From positions 558,001 to 622,000 of the forward strand of contig OZ257246.1 of NCBI GenBank assembly GCA_965279595.1: a stretch of 64,000 bases of DNA, written 5' to 3'. Positions 1 to 9,224 of this stretch are shown here, in pieces. Within the stretch, counting starts at the first letter, position 1; each line of letters opens with the position of its first letter. Made by a program: the position numbers and the translations under genes. Under the pieces are notes generated by a model. That model was not told the DNA's origin. It did no database searches and saw nothing but the letters and a program-made list of their open reading frames with translations. This DNA is from CAIKLP01 sp965279595 (GTDB lineage: Bacteria; Bacteroidota; Bacteroidia; Sphingobacteriales; Sphingobacteriaceae).

Positions 1-848
1 CAACTCAATTAACTTTAAAAGCTAGAGAATTACTTCGAGAAAAATATTTATTGGCTGAAGTAGGTATAACTGGAGCTAACTTTTTAATAGCTGATACAGG
101 TAGTATTGCTATTACCGAAAACGAAGGAAATGCAAGACTATCAATGACTTTTCCAAAAACACATATTGCTGTTGTTGGAATTGAAAAAATAATTCCGAGC
201 ATAGTAGATCTAGATTTATTCTGGCCATTATTATCTACAAGAGGTACTGGTCAAAATGTAACAGTATATAACTCCATCGTTAATGGGCCTCGCAAACACA
301 CTGAAACCGATGGTCCAGATGAGATGATTGTGATTCTAATTGATAATGGCAGAACTAATTTACTTGCAAAAAAAGACCAAAGACAAGCATTATATTGTAT
401 ACGCTGCGGAGCCTGCTTAAATGCTTGTCCAGTTTATAAAAATATTGGAGGGCACACTTATGATACTACTTATAGCGGACCTATAGGAAGTATTATTACT
501 CCACATTTAAAAGGAATGAAAGAATTTAAACATTTGAGTTATGCTTCAAGTTTATGTGGAAATTGCTCTGAAGTTTGCCCAGTGAAAATTGATATTCATA
601 AAATACTTTTATACAATCGAAGAGATGCTGTTGAACAAAATTTAACAACTCAATCTGAAAATTTCGGATGGTATTTTTGGAAAAAAGGAATGAGTAAAAG
701 AAATTGGATTGATAAATTTAGTGGTAAATGGAAAAGCTTTATGATCAATAAGCTTTTCAGCGGAACTTGGGGTAAAAGAAGAAATTTACCTGAGTTTGGA
801 CAAAAATCATTCACTCAACTTTGGAAAGAAAAAAAGAATGCAGATTAA
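1..848 (+). CDS. lutB: LutB-like lactate utilisation iron-sulfur protein, 5' end cut by window
   Basis: This is the C-terminal part of a LutB/YkgF-type protein of the LutABC L-lactate oxidation complex, a cytoplasmic iron-sulfur protein. The reading frame is open from base 3, so the gene begins outside the window. An internal TTG at 51 is not the start, because the sequence before it already looks like the family. The visible part has the LUD-domain GITGANF segment. It then has two ferredoxin-type cysteine clusters: CxxCxxCxxxCP at bases 396-431 and CxxCxxxCP at bases 555-581. The C-terminal tail KSFTQLWKEK is typical of LutB. No lutC follows, as the next genes are on the other strand; lutA and lutC may lie upstream. 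The 3' end overlaps the convergent RHH gene by 4 bases. Confidence 0.88.
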   Translation, partial: TQLTLKARELLREKYLLAEVGITGANFLIADTGSIAITENEGNARLSMTFPKTHIAVVGIEKIIPSIVDLDLFWPLLSTRGTGQNVTVYNSIVNGPRKHTETDGPDEMIVILIDNGRTNLLAKKDQRQALYCIRCGACLNACPVYKNIGGHTYDTTYSGPIGSIITPHLKGMKEFKHLSYASSLCGNCSEVCPVKIDIHKILLYNRRDAVEQNLTTQSENFGWYFWKKGMSKRNWIDKFSGKWKSFMINKLFSGTWGKRRNLPEFGQKSFTQLWKEKKNAD

Positions 849-1009
849 TTATCAGCATTCTTTTTTTTCCTTTTTCTATTTCGAATAGCTTCACTCAAAA
901 TATATTCTATTTGCCCATTTACACTTCTAAATTCTTGTGCAGCCCAAGACTCTAGCTCCTTCAACATTTCAGGAGATACTCTTAATACAAATGGTTTTTT
1001 TTCAGCCAT
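845..1009 (-). CDS. small ribbon-helix-helix (Arc-type) DNA-binding protein, 54 aa
   Basis: A 54-residue reading frame starting with ATG at 1009. It begins MAEKKPFVLRVSPEML and continues with an amphipathic helix, an RSVNGQIEYIL segment and a basic tail (RNRKRKKK). This fits an Arc/MetJ-type ribbon-helix-helix: one beta strand (PFVLRV) that would read DNA, then two helices. It starts 4 bases after the stop of the SPFH gene, so the two are almost certainly cotranscribed. Pairing of SPFH genes with a small Arc-like protein is a recurring arrangement known to me from other bacteria. Its 3' end overlaps lutB convergently by 4 bases. A palindromic site at 1883-1901 upstream of the SPFH gene is a candidate target for autoregulation (inference). 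Confidence 0.82.
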   Translation of the reverse strand: MAEKKPFVLRVSPEMLKELESWAAQEFRSVNGQIEYILSEAIRNRKRKKKNADN

Positions 1010-1013
1010 ACTA

Positions 1014-1868
1014 TTAATGATGTAATGTACCTGTATTTACTACTGGACTGGCTGCTCTTTCAGAACATAGAACTACTAATAAATTACTAACCATTGCTGC
1101 CTTTCTTTCATCATCAAGTTCTACAATATTCTTTTCAGATAAACGAGCCAATGCCATTTCTACCATTCCAACAGCTCCTTCTACAATTTGCTTTCTAGCA
1201 GCAACTACTGCTGTTGCTTGTTGGCGTTGCAACATAGCTCCAGCAATTTCTTGTGAATATGCCAAATGACTAATTCTTGCTTCTAAAACATGAATTCCTG
1301 CTCTAGATAATCTTTCATTTAACTCTTCTTCCAATTTCGCATTTACAAATTCAGCGCCATCTCTTAATGTTACAGAAGAATTTTCATCTTCAAAATGATC
1401 ATATGGATAAGTTCCTGCTAAACTTCTAACTGCTGCTTCTGATTGAACACTAACAAATTGTTTATAGTCATCAACTTCGAAACATGCTTTTGCTGTTTCC
1501 TGAACTTGCCATACTATTACTGCTGCAATCTCAATCGGATTACCTACTTTATCATTTACTTTTATTGCCGAACCATTTAAGTTCATTGCCCTTAATGAAA
1601 TTCTTCTTTTCAAAAAGAAAGGATTAGCCCATAAAAATCCGTTGTCTTTAATGGTGCCTTTATAAACACCAAATAATGTAGCAACAATTGATTCGTTTGG
1701 ATTAATGACAAAAAATCCTGGTAAAATTAAAATGGAAAATAATACACTTATCCCTCCAAATACCATTTCATGATTTAAGAATAAATAAAAATTACTTGCA
1801 ACTAAGGCTAACCATAATAGGAAAACTGCGTAACCTGAAACTGGTTTTAAATTTTTTTCTGAGTACAT
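1014..1868 (-). CDS. SPFH (band 7/prohibitin) domain membrane protein
   Basis: A 284-residue protein with two hydrophobic segments near the N-terminus (about residues 12-31 and 36-54). An SPFH/band 7 domain follows, starting around the VNPNESIVATLFGVYKGT stretch. Later come the family's AVRSLAGTYPYD region and an Ala/Glu/Gln-rich segment (LQRQQATAVVAARKQIVEGA) that normally forms the oligomerising coiled coil. SPFH proteins assemble into large ring-shaped membrane scaffolds and are linked to membrane domains or protease control. The substrate or partner cannot be read from sequence. It is followed 4 bases later by the ribbon-helix-helix gene in an apparent two-gene operon. The ATG at 1868 fits the domain start. 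Confidence 0.9.
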   Translation of the reverse strand: MYSEKNLKPVSGYAVFLLWLALVASNFYLFLNHEMVFGGISVLFSILILPGFFVINPNESIVATLFGVYKGTIKDNGFLWANPFFLKRRISLRAMNLNGSAIKVNDKVGNPIEIAAVIVWQVQETAKACFEVDDYKQFVSVQSEAAVRSLAGTYPYDHFEDENSSVTLRDGAEFVNAKLEEELNERLSRAGIHVLEARISHLAYSQEIAGAMLQRQQATAVVAARKQIVEGAVGMVEMALARLSEKNIVELDDERKAAMVSNLLVVLCSERAASPVVNTGTLHH

Positions 1869-1882
1869 TTTGATTAATTTTA

Positions 1883-1901
1883 TGATATCAATTTAATATC
1901 A
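1883..1901. promoter_or_regulatory. palindromic candidate operator upstream of the SPFH-RHH operon
   Basis: The sequence TGATATCA followed by ATTTA and ATATCA forms a perfect 8-base palindrome at 1883-1890. It also forms a TGATAT-N7-ATATCA inverted repeat spanning 1883-1901. The site lies 15 bases before the SPFH start codon at 1868. The operon's second gene encodes a ribbon-helix-helix protein, a family that often represses its own promoter at such sites. The symmetry is seen; binding is inferred. AT-rich intergenic DNA produces short palindromes by chance, so confidence is modest. Confidence 0.3.
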
Positions 1902-1988
1902 CAATAATAGCAATTATTTAATTATAATTATAGGAATAGCTGCATGTATCATACTTTTTACGAAATTTGAGCCAAAATCAACGATTTT

Positions 1989-3968
1989 ATGGAATTTGAT
2001 AAGAAAAATCACAGCAACGAAGTATTAATAAATCTATATAAATGTCTTCTTAAACCGAGAATGATTGAGGAGAAGATGCTCATTTTATTAAGACAAGGGA
2101 AAATTGGAAAATGGTTTTCTGGAATTGGTCAAGAAGCAATTTCAGTAGGTACTACACTTGCAATGATGGAAGAAGAATACATTTTACCAATGCATAGAAA
2201 CCTAGGAGTTTTTACTTCAAGAGGAATTCCATTATCAAGATTAATAGCTCAATTTCAAGGCAAAGCTTCTGGATTTACAAAAGGCCGAGATCGCTCTTTT
2301 CATTTCGGGACACAAGAGTATAAAATTGTTGGAATGATTTCACATTTAGGTCCACAATTAGCATTAGCTGATGGCATTGCTTTAGCTGATTTACTTGAAT
2401 CAAAAAACAAAGCAACATTAGTTTTTACTGGTGATGGTGCAACCAGTGAAGGTGATTTTCATGAAGCATTAAACGTTGCTGCTGTTTGGAATTTACCTGT
2501 AATATTTATTATTGAAAATAATGGGTATGGCCTTTCTACACCAGTTACAGAGCAGTATAAATGTGAACGTTTGGCTGACAAAGGAATTGGGTATGGAATA
2601 GAAGCAATTCAAATTGATGGAAATAATGTTTTAGAAGTTTACAATACTGTCTCAAAATATGCAGAAGAAATTAGAGTAACACCAAGGCCAATTCTTATTG
2701 AATGTTTGACATTTAGAATGCGCGGACATGAAGAAGCGTCTGGTACAAAATATGTTCCGAATGAATTATTTCAACATTGGGCTGAAAAAGATCCAGTTGA
2801 AAATTTTGAACAGTTTTTACTTTCAGAAGGAATAATTGATGAAGAATTTACTGATAGCATTCGATATGATTTCAAAAAAGAAATCGACCATGCAGTTGAA
2901 TCAGCATTCGCTGAACCTGATATTAATTTTGTTGAGTCTGTTGAATTAGAAGATATGTATGCCCCCGTTGGAAATATTGAGTTCAACATTCAATCAGAAT
3001 CAAAATCTGAAAAAAGATTTATTGATGCTATTTCAGATGCAATGAGACAAGGAATGCAAAAACATTCAAATCTAATTATTATGGGGCAAGATGTGGCTGA
3101 GTATGGAGGTGCTTTTAAAATAACCCAGGGCTTTGTTGAGGAATTTGGAAAAGATAGAGTTCGCAATACACCCTTATGTGAATCAGCAATTGTAGGTGCG
3201 GCATTAGGCTTATCAATCAATGGATATAAGGCAATCATGGAAATGCAATTTGCTGATTTTGTAACTGTAGGCTTCAATCAAATTATAAATAATTTAGCAA
3301 AAACTCATTATCGTTGGGGGCAAAAAGCTGATGTAGTGGTTAGAATGCCTACTGGAGCTGGAACAGGGGCCGGGCCTTTTCATTCACAAAGCAATGAAGC
3401 TTGGTTTACAAAAACGCCAGGATTAAAAGTAGTTTATCCTGCGTTCCCTTCAGATGCAAAAGGATTATTAGTTAGTGCGATTGAGGATCCAAACCCAGTT
3501 ATGTATTTTGAACATAAATTTTTATACAGAGGAATTACAGAAGAAATTTATGATGATTATTATTCCACTCCAATTGGTGTTGCAAAATTAATCCAAGAAG
3601 GCAACAAAGTTTCAATTATTACTTATGGATTGGGCGTTCATTGGGCAATGGAATATTTAAATTCACATCCTGAAATAGATGCAGACCTAATTGATTTAAG
3701 AAGTTTACAACCTTGGGATAAAAATGCTGTAGAAAAATCTGTACAAAAAACAGGTAAAGCTTTTATTTTACATGAAGATACTTTAACAAATGGTTTTGGT
3801 GCAGAGGTGGCAGCTCATATTGCTGAACATTGTTTTAAATTTTTAGATGCACCTGTAGTTCGTTGTGCAAGTTTAGATTCTGCTATACCTATGAGTAAAG
3901 AATTGGAAGATAATTTTCTTGCTAAATCTAGAATTCATTCAAAATTAGAAGCTTTACTTAATTATTAA
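1989..3968 (+). CDS. fused E1 alpha-beta subunit of a 2-oxoacid dehydrogenase (branched-chain type)
   Basis: A 659-residue thiamine-diphosphate enzyme with the E1 alpha and beta subunits fused. The alpha half has the cofactor motif running from GDG (residues 148-150) to NN (177-178), inside GDGATSEGDFHEALN and ENNGYGLSTP. The beta half starts near residue 338 and has GQDVAEYGGAFKITQGF, CESAIVGAALGL and GPFHSQSNEAWF. The combination best matches 2-oxoisovalerate (branched-chain) dehydrogenase E1, which feeds acyl groups to a lipoyl E2. Fused alpha-beta E1 proteins are known in Bacteroidota. No E2 or E3 gene lies nearby, so the rest of the complex is encoded elsewhere. Exact substrate preference (branched-chain oxoacids, pyruvate or acetoin) is not certain. 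Confidence 0.88.
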   Translation: MEFDKKNHSNEVLINLYKCLLKPRMIEEKMLILLRQGKIGKWFSGIGQEAISVGTTLAMMEEEYILPMHRNLGVFTSRGIPLSRLIAQFQGKASGFTKGRDRSFHFGTQEYKIVGMISHLGPQLALADGIALADLLESKNKATLVFTGDGATSEGDFHEALNVAAVWNLPVIFIIENNGYGLSTPVTEQYKCERLADKGIGYGIEAIQIDGNNVLEVYNTVSKYAEEIRVTPRPILIECLTFRMRGHEEASGTKYVPNELFQHWAEKDPVENFEQFLLSEGIIDEEFTDSIRYDFKKEIDHAVESAFAEPDINFVESVELEDMYAPVGNIEFNIQSESKSEKRFIDAISDAMRQGMQKHSNLIIMGQDVAEYGGAFKITQGFVEEFGKDRVRNTPLCESAIVGAALGLSINGYKAIMEMQFADFVTVGFNQIINNLAKTHYRWGQKADVVVRMPTGAGTGAGPFHSQSNEAWFTKTPGLKVVYPAFPSDAKGLLVSAIEDPNPVMYFEHKFLYRGITEEIYDDYYSTPIGVAKLIQEGNKVSIITYGLGVHWAMEYLNSHPEIDADLIDLRSLQPWDKNAVEKSVQKTGKAFILHEDTLTNGFGAEVAAHIAEHCFKFLDAPVVRCASLDSAIPMSKELEDNFLAKSRIHSKLEALLNY

Positions 3969-4108
3969 TTAACAAATAATTGAGTGTGTTCATTACTTAA
4001 CTATTTATAATTGTAATGATATGCTTTATAGGTTTTACTGTTAGCGAAATCAAAAAGCTTTTGTTTAATTTCATTTATAATCAGTAAATTAGCTTTAAGA
4101 TTACAACT

Positions 4109-5659
4109 ATGAAAAATATATTCTTGTCTATTTGTTTCGTTTTGTTGTTGACTAATGTGAGCGCTCAAGCACCAACTTGGAACAACAAAATCGCAAATAT
4201 CATTTATAATAATTGTTCAAATTGCCATAATGAAAAAGGCATTGGACCAACTTTATTGATGAGTTATGATGATGCATTAACAAGTGCCAATTCCATCAAA
4301 TACCATACACAAGATAGGCACATGCCACCTTGGAAAGCTGATCCGACCTATAGACACTTTATAGGCGAACGAATTCTTTCTTCAGATGACGTACAAGCAA
4401 TTGCAGATTGGGTTGATGCTGGTGCTCCAAAAGGAACTGGAACGGAACCAACACCTCCAACTATCAAATCTGGTTCGCAACTAGATGTTTTAGATTTAAG
4501 TGTAATGACTCCTGCATTTACAGTTGTAAAAACAGAAGACGAGTATAGAACTTTTGTTATCAAAACTAATAATTCAGAAAAAAAATATTTGAATGCCATT
4601 GAATTTATTCCAAGTAATCCAGCAATTGTGCATCATATTATTATGTATCATGACCCAAGTACCTATTCTCGAAATTTAGATAGCCTTGATCCTGGTCCAG
4701 GTTATGAAAGTAATGGAACTGGAGCGGAAAGCCCAAGTGCCAAATTGATTGGTTTATGGACTCCAGGGGCTGGAGTGTTTTATTTGCCATCAAATATGGG
4801 TTATGAGTTACCTAAAGGAACAGATTTAGTAATAGAACTGCATTATGCGCCTGGTAGTAATGCTAAATCAGACAGCACTACAGTAAACATGAAATATACT
4901 ACTATCAATCCTGTTAGACCAATTACAGCTGAACTAGTATTGTATCACTACCCACCAGTTTTGCAATCATCTGCTTTAACGATACCTGCAAATACAATTC
5001 AAACTTATAACCAATCAGTCAATTCGGGTTCTAAAGATTTATCCTTAGTTGGTATATTTCCACACATGCATTTAATTGGGAAGTCGTATAAAATATTTGC
5101 AACAAAAGGTACTGACACAACAAAACTGATAAATATTCCTGATTGGCAATTTCATTGGCAAGGATTTTATACTTTTCAAAAGCTGATTAAGATTAATAAA
5201 CTATCAACTATTAAAGGTGTTGCGGTTTATGATAATACAACGAACAATCCTAACAATCCAAGCAATCCTCCAATCAATGTAGTGGCAGGAGAAAATACCA
5301 AAAATGAAATGATGGTCACATTTTTAGCATATACTCCCTACGTTACAGGTGATGAAAATATTATTTTAGATAGCACACTTTTAAACACCGGCATTGAACA
5401 ATCAAATAATTTATTTGACAACTTTAAAGTGTACCCTATTCCAGCAAGTGAAATGCTTAATATACAATCAGAAAATAATTCAATTTTAACAAAAATTGAA
5501 ATTATAGACTTTAATGGGAAATTAATTACAACAGCTAGCCCTGTTACATCTGAGACAGATTATCAAATTCCGATTAATCACTTAGTAAGTGGAATTTATT
5601 TTATTAAATTATATACACAAGACAATTGCGCTGTCAAGAAATTTATAAAAAGTAATTAG
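4109..5659 (+). CDS. secreted cytochrome c / copper type II monooxygenase-like protein with T9SS sorting domain
   Basis: A 516-residue exported protein. A signal peptide (about residues 1-20, ending SAQ) is followed by a haem-binding CxxCH (Cys36, Cys39, His40). An HMPPW motif at 71-75 may supply the axial methionine. The middle carries HHIIMYHD and FPHMHLIGKSYK, which resemble the copper-ligand regions of peptidylglycine/dopamine-type copper type II ascorbate-dependent monooxygenases. The C-terminal 80 or so residues (VYPIPASEMLNI, then FNGKLI, SGIYFIKL) form a T9SS type A sorting domain. The product should therefore pass the outer membrane through the T9SS encoded here. Substrate is unknown. 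Transcription ends at a strong bidirectional hairpin overlapping the stop codon. Confidence 0.82.
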   Translation: MKNIFLSICFVLLLTNVSAQAPTWNNKIANIIYNNCSNCHNEKGIGPTLLMSYDDALTSANSIKYHTQDRHMPPWKADPTYRHFIGERILSSDDVQAIADWVDAGAPKGTGTEPTPPTIKSGSQLDVLDLSVMTPAFTVVKTEDEYRTFVIKTNNSEKKYLNAIEFIPSNPAIVHHIIMYHDPSTYSRNLDSLDPGPGYESNGTGAESPSAKLIGLWTPGAGVFYLPSNMGYELPKGTDLVIELHYAPGSNAKSDSTTVNMKYTTINPVRPITAELVLYHYPPVLQSSALTIPANTIQTYNQSVNSGSKDLSLVGIFPHMHLIGKSYKIFATKGTDTTKLINIPDWQFHWQGFYTFQKLIKINKLSTIKGVAVYDNTTNNPNNPSNPPINVVAGENTKNEMMVTFLAYTPYVTGDENIILDSTLLNTGIEQSNNLFDNFKVYPIPASEMLNIQSENNSILTKIEIIDFNGKLITTASPVTSETDYQIPINHLVSGIYFIKLYTQDNCAVKKFIKSN

Positions 5660-5686
5660 TGGTTTTAACTCACTAATTACTTTTTA
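5646..5686. terminator. bidirectional terminator between convergent genes
   Basis: A perfect 16-base-pair inverted repeat (5646-5661 and 5671-5686) with a 9-base loop and A/T runs at both outer ends. It can terminate in both directions and overlaps the stop codons of the monooxygenase-like gene (5659) and the tail-specific protease (5677). Confidence 0.85.
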
Positions 5687-7755
5687 ATATTTAAATAGTC
5701 GGTAAGTATTAAACAACTTTCATCTAACATAAAGTCAAAAGCTTTTTCTCCTTTAGGTTTTACTTCTCCTTTTTTGAGAGGAGTTAAACCTCTTGCAATT
5801 CTTCTTTCGTTATCTCTTTCGAAATTTTTAACTTCTTTTTCATCCCTCTCCTTTTTTGCAATTTCTTCATTTAAGGAAGTTGATTTTTCAAGATCTCTTT
5901 TTTTGAATTCTTCAATGTCGTCCAATAAATGTTGAAATTCTTTACTGGTTTTCATTCTCTTATTATGTTTCTCTTTGAGTTGCGGCAAAACAGGCGAAAG
6001 ATTTGCAACTACCTTGTAATTACTTTTTTTAATTTCATCCCAAGGAAGTGCAGCTGGCTGAGAACTTTCACCATATTTATCAGCAGGATATAACATAGGG
6101 AATTCAATATCCGGGCTTACTCCTTTGTTTTGAGTACTGCTTCCATTAATTCTATAAAATTTCGCAACAGTTAAATTGATTTGCCCATATTTATTTGATT
6201 GTCCAACTACCGAAGACGCTTTATTCCCCATCATTTGATCTAAGTCTATAGAATTTTGAACTGTACCCTTTCCGTAACTTTGAGTGCCAATTACTATACC
6301 TCTACCATAATCTTGAATAGCTGCTGAAAAAATCTCAGAAGCAGACGCACTAAAGCGATCAATCATCACAGCCATTGGACCTTCCCATGATATACTTGGG
6401 TCAGTATCTTTTCCAACATCAACTTTATTTTTTGTATCTCTTACTTGTACAATTGGACCTTCACTTATAAATAATCCTGTCAAATCTATTGCCTCCATTA
6501 ATGATCCTCCTCCATTTCCTCTTAAGTCAATTATTACCGCATCGACATTTTCTTTTTTCAAAGTATCTAATAATAACCTTACATCGCGAGTTGTACTTTT
6601 GTAATTTGGATCTCCTGCTTGATATGCTTTAAAGTCTGCATAAAATGCCGGTATATCTATTACTCCAACTTTAACTTCTTTCCCATTTATCTTCAAAACT
6701 TTTATTTCTTTTTTTGCTGACTGATCTTGAAGGACTATTTTCTCTCTTACCATTTCAACAATTTTCGGACTTGCAGCATCTTGTCCTTTTGAAACAATTT
6801 TCAATTGAACTTTTGTTCCTTTTGCACCTCTAATTAATTGAATTGCGTTATCTAATCTCCAACCAACTATGTCTGTGTATTCATCATTTCCCTGTGCTAC
6901 TGCAATGAACTTATCATCAATTGCAATTTGACCACTTTTATCAGCAGGCCCACCAGGTACAACAGATGCAACCATTACATAATCATTTTCTGATTTTAAA
7001 GTTGCACCAATTCCTTCTAATGAACGAGCCATGTCAATATTAAAATTTGCTGCATTGCTTGGATTAAAATAATCTGTATGTGGATCAACTGATTCAGTAA
7101 AGGCAGTCATAATAGATTGAAAAGCATCATAACTTTCAATTTTATTAGCTTGAGATAATAAGTTCTCATAACGTTTTTTTAGAGTCTCTTTACTTTTATT
7201 TTCATCAGAACCAGCCATTTTTAAATTCAACAAATCATACCTGATTCTTTGATCCCAATATTGATTCATTTCAATCTCCGTTTTAATATATGTTAATTTC
7301 TCTCTATCAAATATTAAACGTTCATTATTATTGAATTCGAATTTAGTTTCCATTAAATGATCTAACATATAATGAATACGACTATAATATCTAGTTAAAT
7401 AAACATTGAAAATTTGGAAAGCTGGCTCTAAATTTCCCTCTACTAATTGGTCATCCAATAAATTCCTATTAGCTTTAAATGAATTGATATCACTCTCTAA
7501 AAAGTAAACTTTATTGCCATCTAAATTATCTATGAATTTATCAAATACTAAATTTGAGAGCGAATCATTAATCGGCACCTTCTTGTAATTATAATTTGCA
7601 ACTAAACTTACAATTTGTTGACAAACGTCTATTTGTTTTTGATCAGGGTGTAATTCTTTAGTTTCAATTGTTGCACTGCAAAAAGAAAAAGCTGCAAAGG
7701 TGCAGACTAATAGACTTCCAGTTATGCCAAATACAGGCCATTTTTTATTCTTCAT
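5677..7755 (-). CDS. prc: carboxy-terminal (tail-specific) processing peptidase, S41 family
   Basis: A Prc/Tsp-type periplasmic serine protease of about 692 residues. I place the start at the ATG at 7755 (MKNKKWPVFG), because a signal-peptide-like hydrophobic segment follows it directly; an in-frame ATG at 7785 would add 10 residues. The protein has an N-terminal helical domain, a PDZ domain (GIGATLKSENDYVMVASVVPGG region) and an S41 core. The core shows DLRGNGGGSL, the nucleophile region DRFSASASEIF and the lysine in SYGKGTVQNS that completes the Ser/Lys dyad. The charged C-terminal domain matches the usual Prc tail. Such proteases degrade or trim periplasmic proteins. It stands alone, diverging from the RsmF-like gene. 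Confidence 0.93.
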   Translation of the reverse strand: MKNKKWPVFGITGSLLVCTFAAFSFCSATIETKELHPDQKQIDVCQQIVSLVANYNYKKVPINDSLSNLVFDKFIDNLDGNKVYFLESDINSFKANRNLLDDQLVEGNLEPAFQIFNVYLTRYYSRIHYMLDHLMETKFEFNNNERLIFDREKLTYIKTEIEMNQYWDQRIRYDLLNLKMAGSDENKSKETLKKRYENLLSQANKIESYDAFQSIMTAFTESVDPHTDYFNPSNAANFNIDMARSLEGIGATLKSENDYVMVASVVPGGPADKSGQIAIDDKFIAVAQGNDEYTDIVGWRLDNAIQLIRGAKGTKVQLKIVSKGQDAASPKIVEMVREKIVLQDQSAKKEIKVLKINGKEVKVGVIDIPAFYADFKAYQAGDPNYKSTTRDVRLLLDTLKKENVDAVIIDLRGNGGGSLMEAIDLTGLFISEGPIVQVRDTKNKVDVGKDTDPSISWEGPMAVMIDRFSASASEIFSAAIQDYGRGIVIGTQSYGKGTVQNSIDLDQMMGNKASSVVGQSNKYGQINLTVAKFYRINGSSTQNKGVSPDIEFPMLYPADKYGESSQPAALPWDEIKKSNYKVVANLSPVLPQLKEKHNKRMKTSKEFQHLLDDIEEFKKRDLEKSTSLNEEIAKKERDEKEVKNFERDNERRIARGLTPLKKGEVKPKGEKAFDFMLDESCLILTDYLNIKK

Positions 7756-7858
7756 ATATTTTATTATTCCTTTTAAAGTAAACAAATAAAATTGAAAAGG
7801 ATTGTGTATTTATTGTAAAGATTTTAGTTACAATGCTAATTATTTATAATTTCGCTTT

Positions 7859-9223
7859 ATGAGCAATCTGCCAATCGCTTTTATAAATAGAATAAACAAT
7901 CAGTTGAAGGACGAATCAGATGATTTTTTTAAAGCTTTGTCTGAAAATCCTCCTACTTCTATTCGAATCAATTTAAGCAAAACTGACAAAATTCCTTTTG
8001 ATGAGAGCGATTCAATTCCTTGGTGCAATTCTGGTTATTATTTAAATGACCGCCCTTCATTTACTTTTGATCCGCTTTTTCATGCAGGTCATTACTATGT
8101 TCAAGAGGCTAGCTCAATGTTTCTAGAACAAATATTCAAGCAACATGTTTCCAATGAAAAGCAATTAAAAATTCTTGATCTGTGTGCAGCACCAGGTGGC
8201 AAAAGCACACATTTACTTTCCCTCATTAATAACAACAGTTTACTCATTAGCAATGAAGTGATTCAATCTCGCTCTTCCATTTTATCTGAAAATCTTACAA
8301 GATGGGGAAATAGCAATGTGGTAGTTACAAATAATGATCCAGAACATTTTAATGATTTTGAAAACTGTTTTGATATAGTTGTTATTGATGCCCCATGTTC
8401 AGGTGAAGGCATGTTTAGGAAGGATTTGAATGCAAGAGAAGAATGGTCAGAAGGAAATGTAAAATTATGCAGTTCTAGACAACAAAGAATACTTAACACT
8501 GCCAGCACATTAGTAAAACCTGGTGGGATGATCATTTATAGTACTTGTACTTTTTCGCTTGAAGAAGATGAAAACCAAATAGAACAGCTCCTATCAACAG
8601 GTAATTGGGAAAGTCTAAAAATTAACACCTCTGCATTTCCCGAAATTGTTGAGACTAAAATTGGGCAATCTTTTGGTTATCGTTTTTATCCACATAAAAC
8701 CAAAGGCGAAGGCTTTTTTATTTCTGCTTTACAAAAAAGCATGAATGAGGAAATTGGCAATTGGCCTAAGCCTTCCAAAAAAACAATTTACGCAGATAAA
8801 AAATCTATCGCAGTTGCTAAAAAATATTTGATTGATTCGTCATATGAATTTATAATACATAATAATCAAGTTTTATTTTTCCCATTTCAAATTAAAAATG
8901 AAATGCTAGGTCTTCTAAATACTAGATTACATCTGAGAAAATTTGGAACAGAATTGGGACAAATTATTAGAGAAGAATTAATTCCCTCACATGCATTAGC
9001 GATGTCAATTGAACAAACTAAATCTATACCTTCAATTGAACTAAATTTAGATCAAGCAATTGCATACTTACAGAAAAACGATTTCCCATTATCAAATTCT
9101 GAAAAGGGTTGGTATTTAATGAAGTATAAAGGTGCAGTATTAGGCTGGGCAAAGCTTCTAGGCAATAGACTAAATAATGCTTACCCAAAAGAAGCAAGAA
9201 TTAGAAAGCAAAAAGACGAATAG
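7859..9223 (+). CDS. rsmF: RsmF-like rRNA (cytosine-C5) methyltransferase
   Basis: A 454-residue S-adenosylmethionine-dependent RNA m5C methyltransferase of the NOL1/NOP2/Sun family. The SAM-binding motif DLCAAPGGKSTHLL starts near residue 107. Motif IV DAPCSGEGMF starts at 177 (Cys180). Motif VI YSTCTFS holds the nucleophile at Cys230. The C-terminal region with W.LMKYKGAVLGWAKLLGNRLNN resembles the RsmF/YebU PUA-like tail, which favours 16S rRNA methylation over the shorter RsmB type. The start codon lies very close to a TAATTTCG element (7847-7854) that is one mismatch from the Bacteroidota -7 box, so the leader may be very short. The gene converges on moxR with 1 base between them and no hairpin there. 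Confidence 0.87.
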   Translation: MSNLPIAFINRINNQLKDESDDFFKALSENPPTSIRINLSKTDKIPFDESDSIPWCNSGYYLNDRPSFTFDPLFHAGHYYVQEASSMFLEQIFKQHVSNEKQLKILDLCAAPGGKSTHLLSLINNNSLLISNEVIQSRSSILSENLTRWGNSNVVVTNNDPEHFNDFENCFDIVVIDAPCSGEGMFRKDLNAREEWSEGNVKLCSSRQQRILNTASTLVKPGGMIIYSTCTFSLEEDENQIEQLLSTGNWESLKINTSAFPEIVETKIGQSFGYRFYPHKTKGEGFFISALQKSMNEEIGNWPKPSKKTIYADKKSIAVAKKYLIDSSYEFIIHNNQVLFFPFQIKNEMLGLLNTRLHLRKFGTELGQIIREELIPSHALAMSIEQTKSIPSIELNLDQAIAYLQKNDFPLSNSEKGWYLMKYKGAVLGWAKLLGNRLNNAYPKEARIRKQKDE

Positions 9224-9224
9224 A

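Noticed and set aside
51..848. complete short LutB-like gene starting at TTG 51
   Set aside because: The frame stays open to base 3 and the residues before 51 match LutB, so it is a fragment cut by the window edge.
2771..3277. two minus-strand frames inside the E1 fusion gene
   Set aside because: The plus-strand protein is continuous and strongly conserved across this region, so these are shadows.
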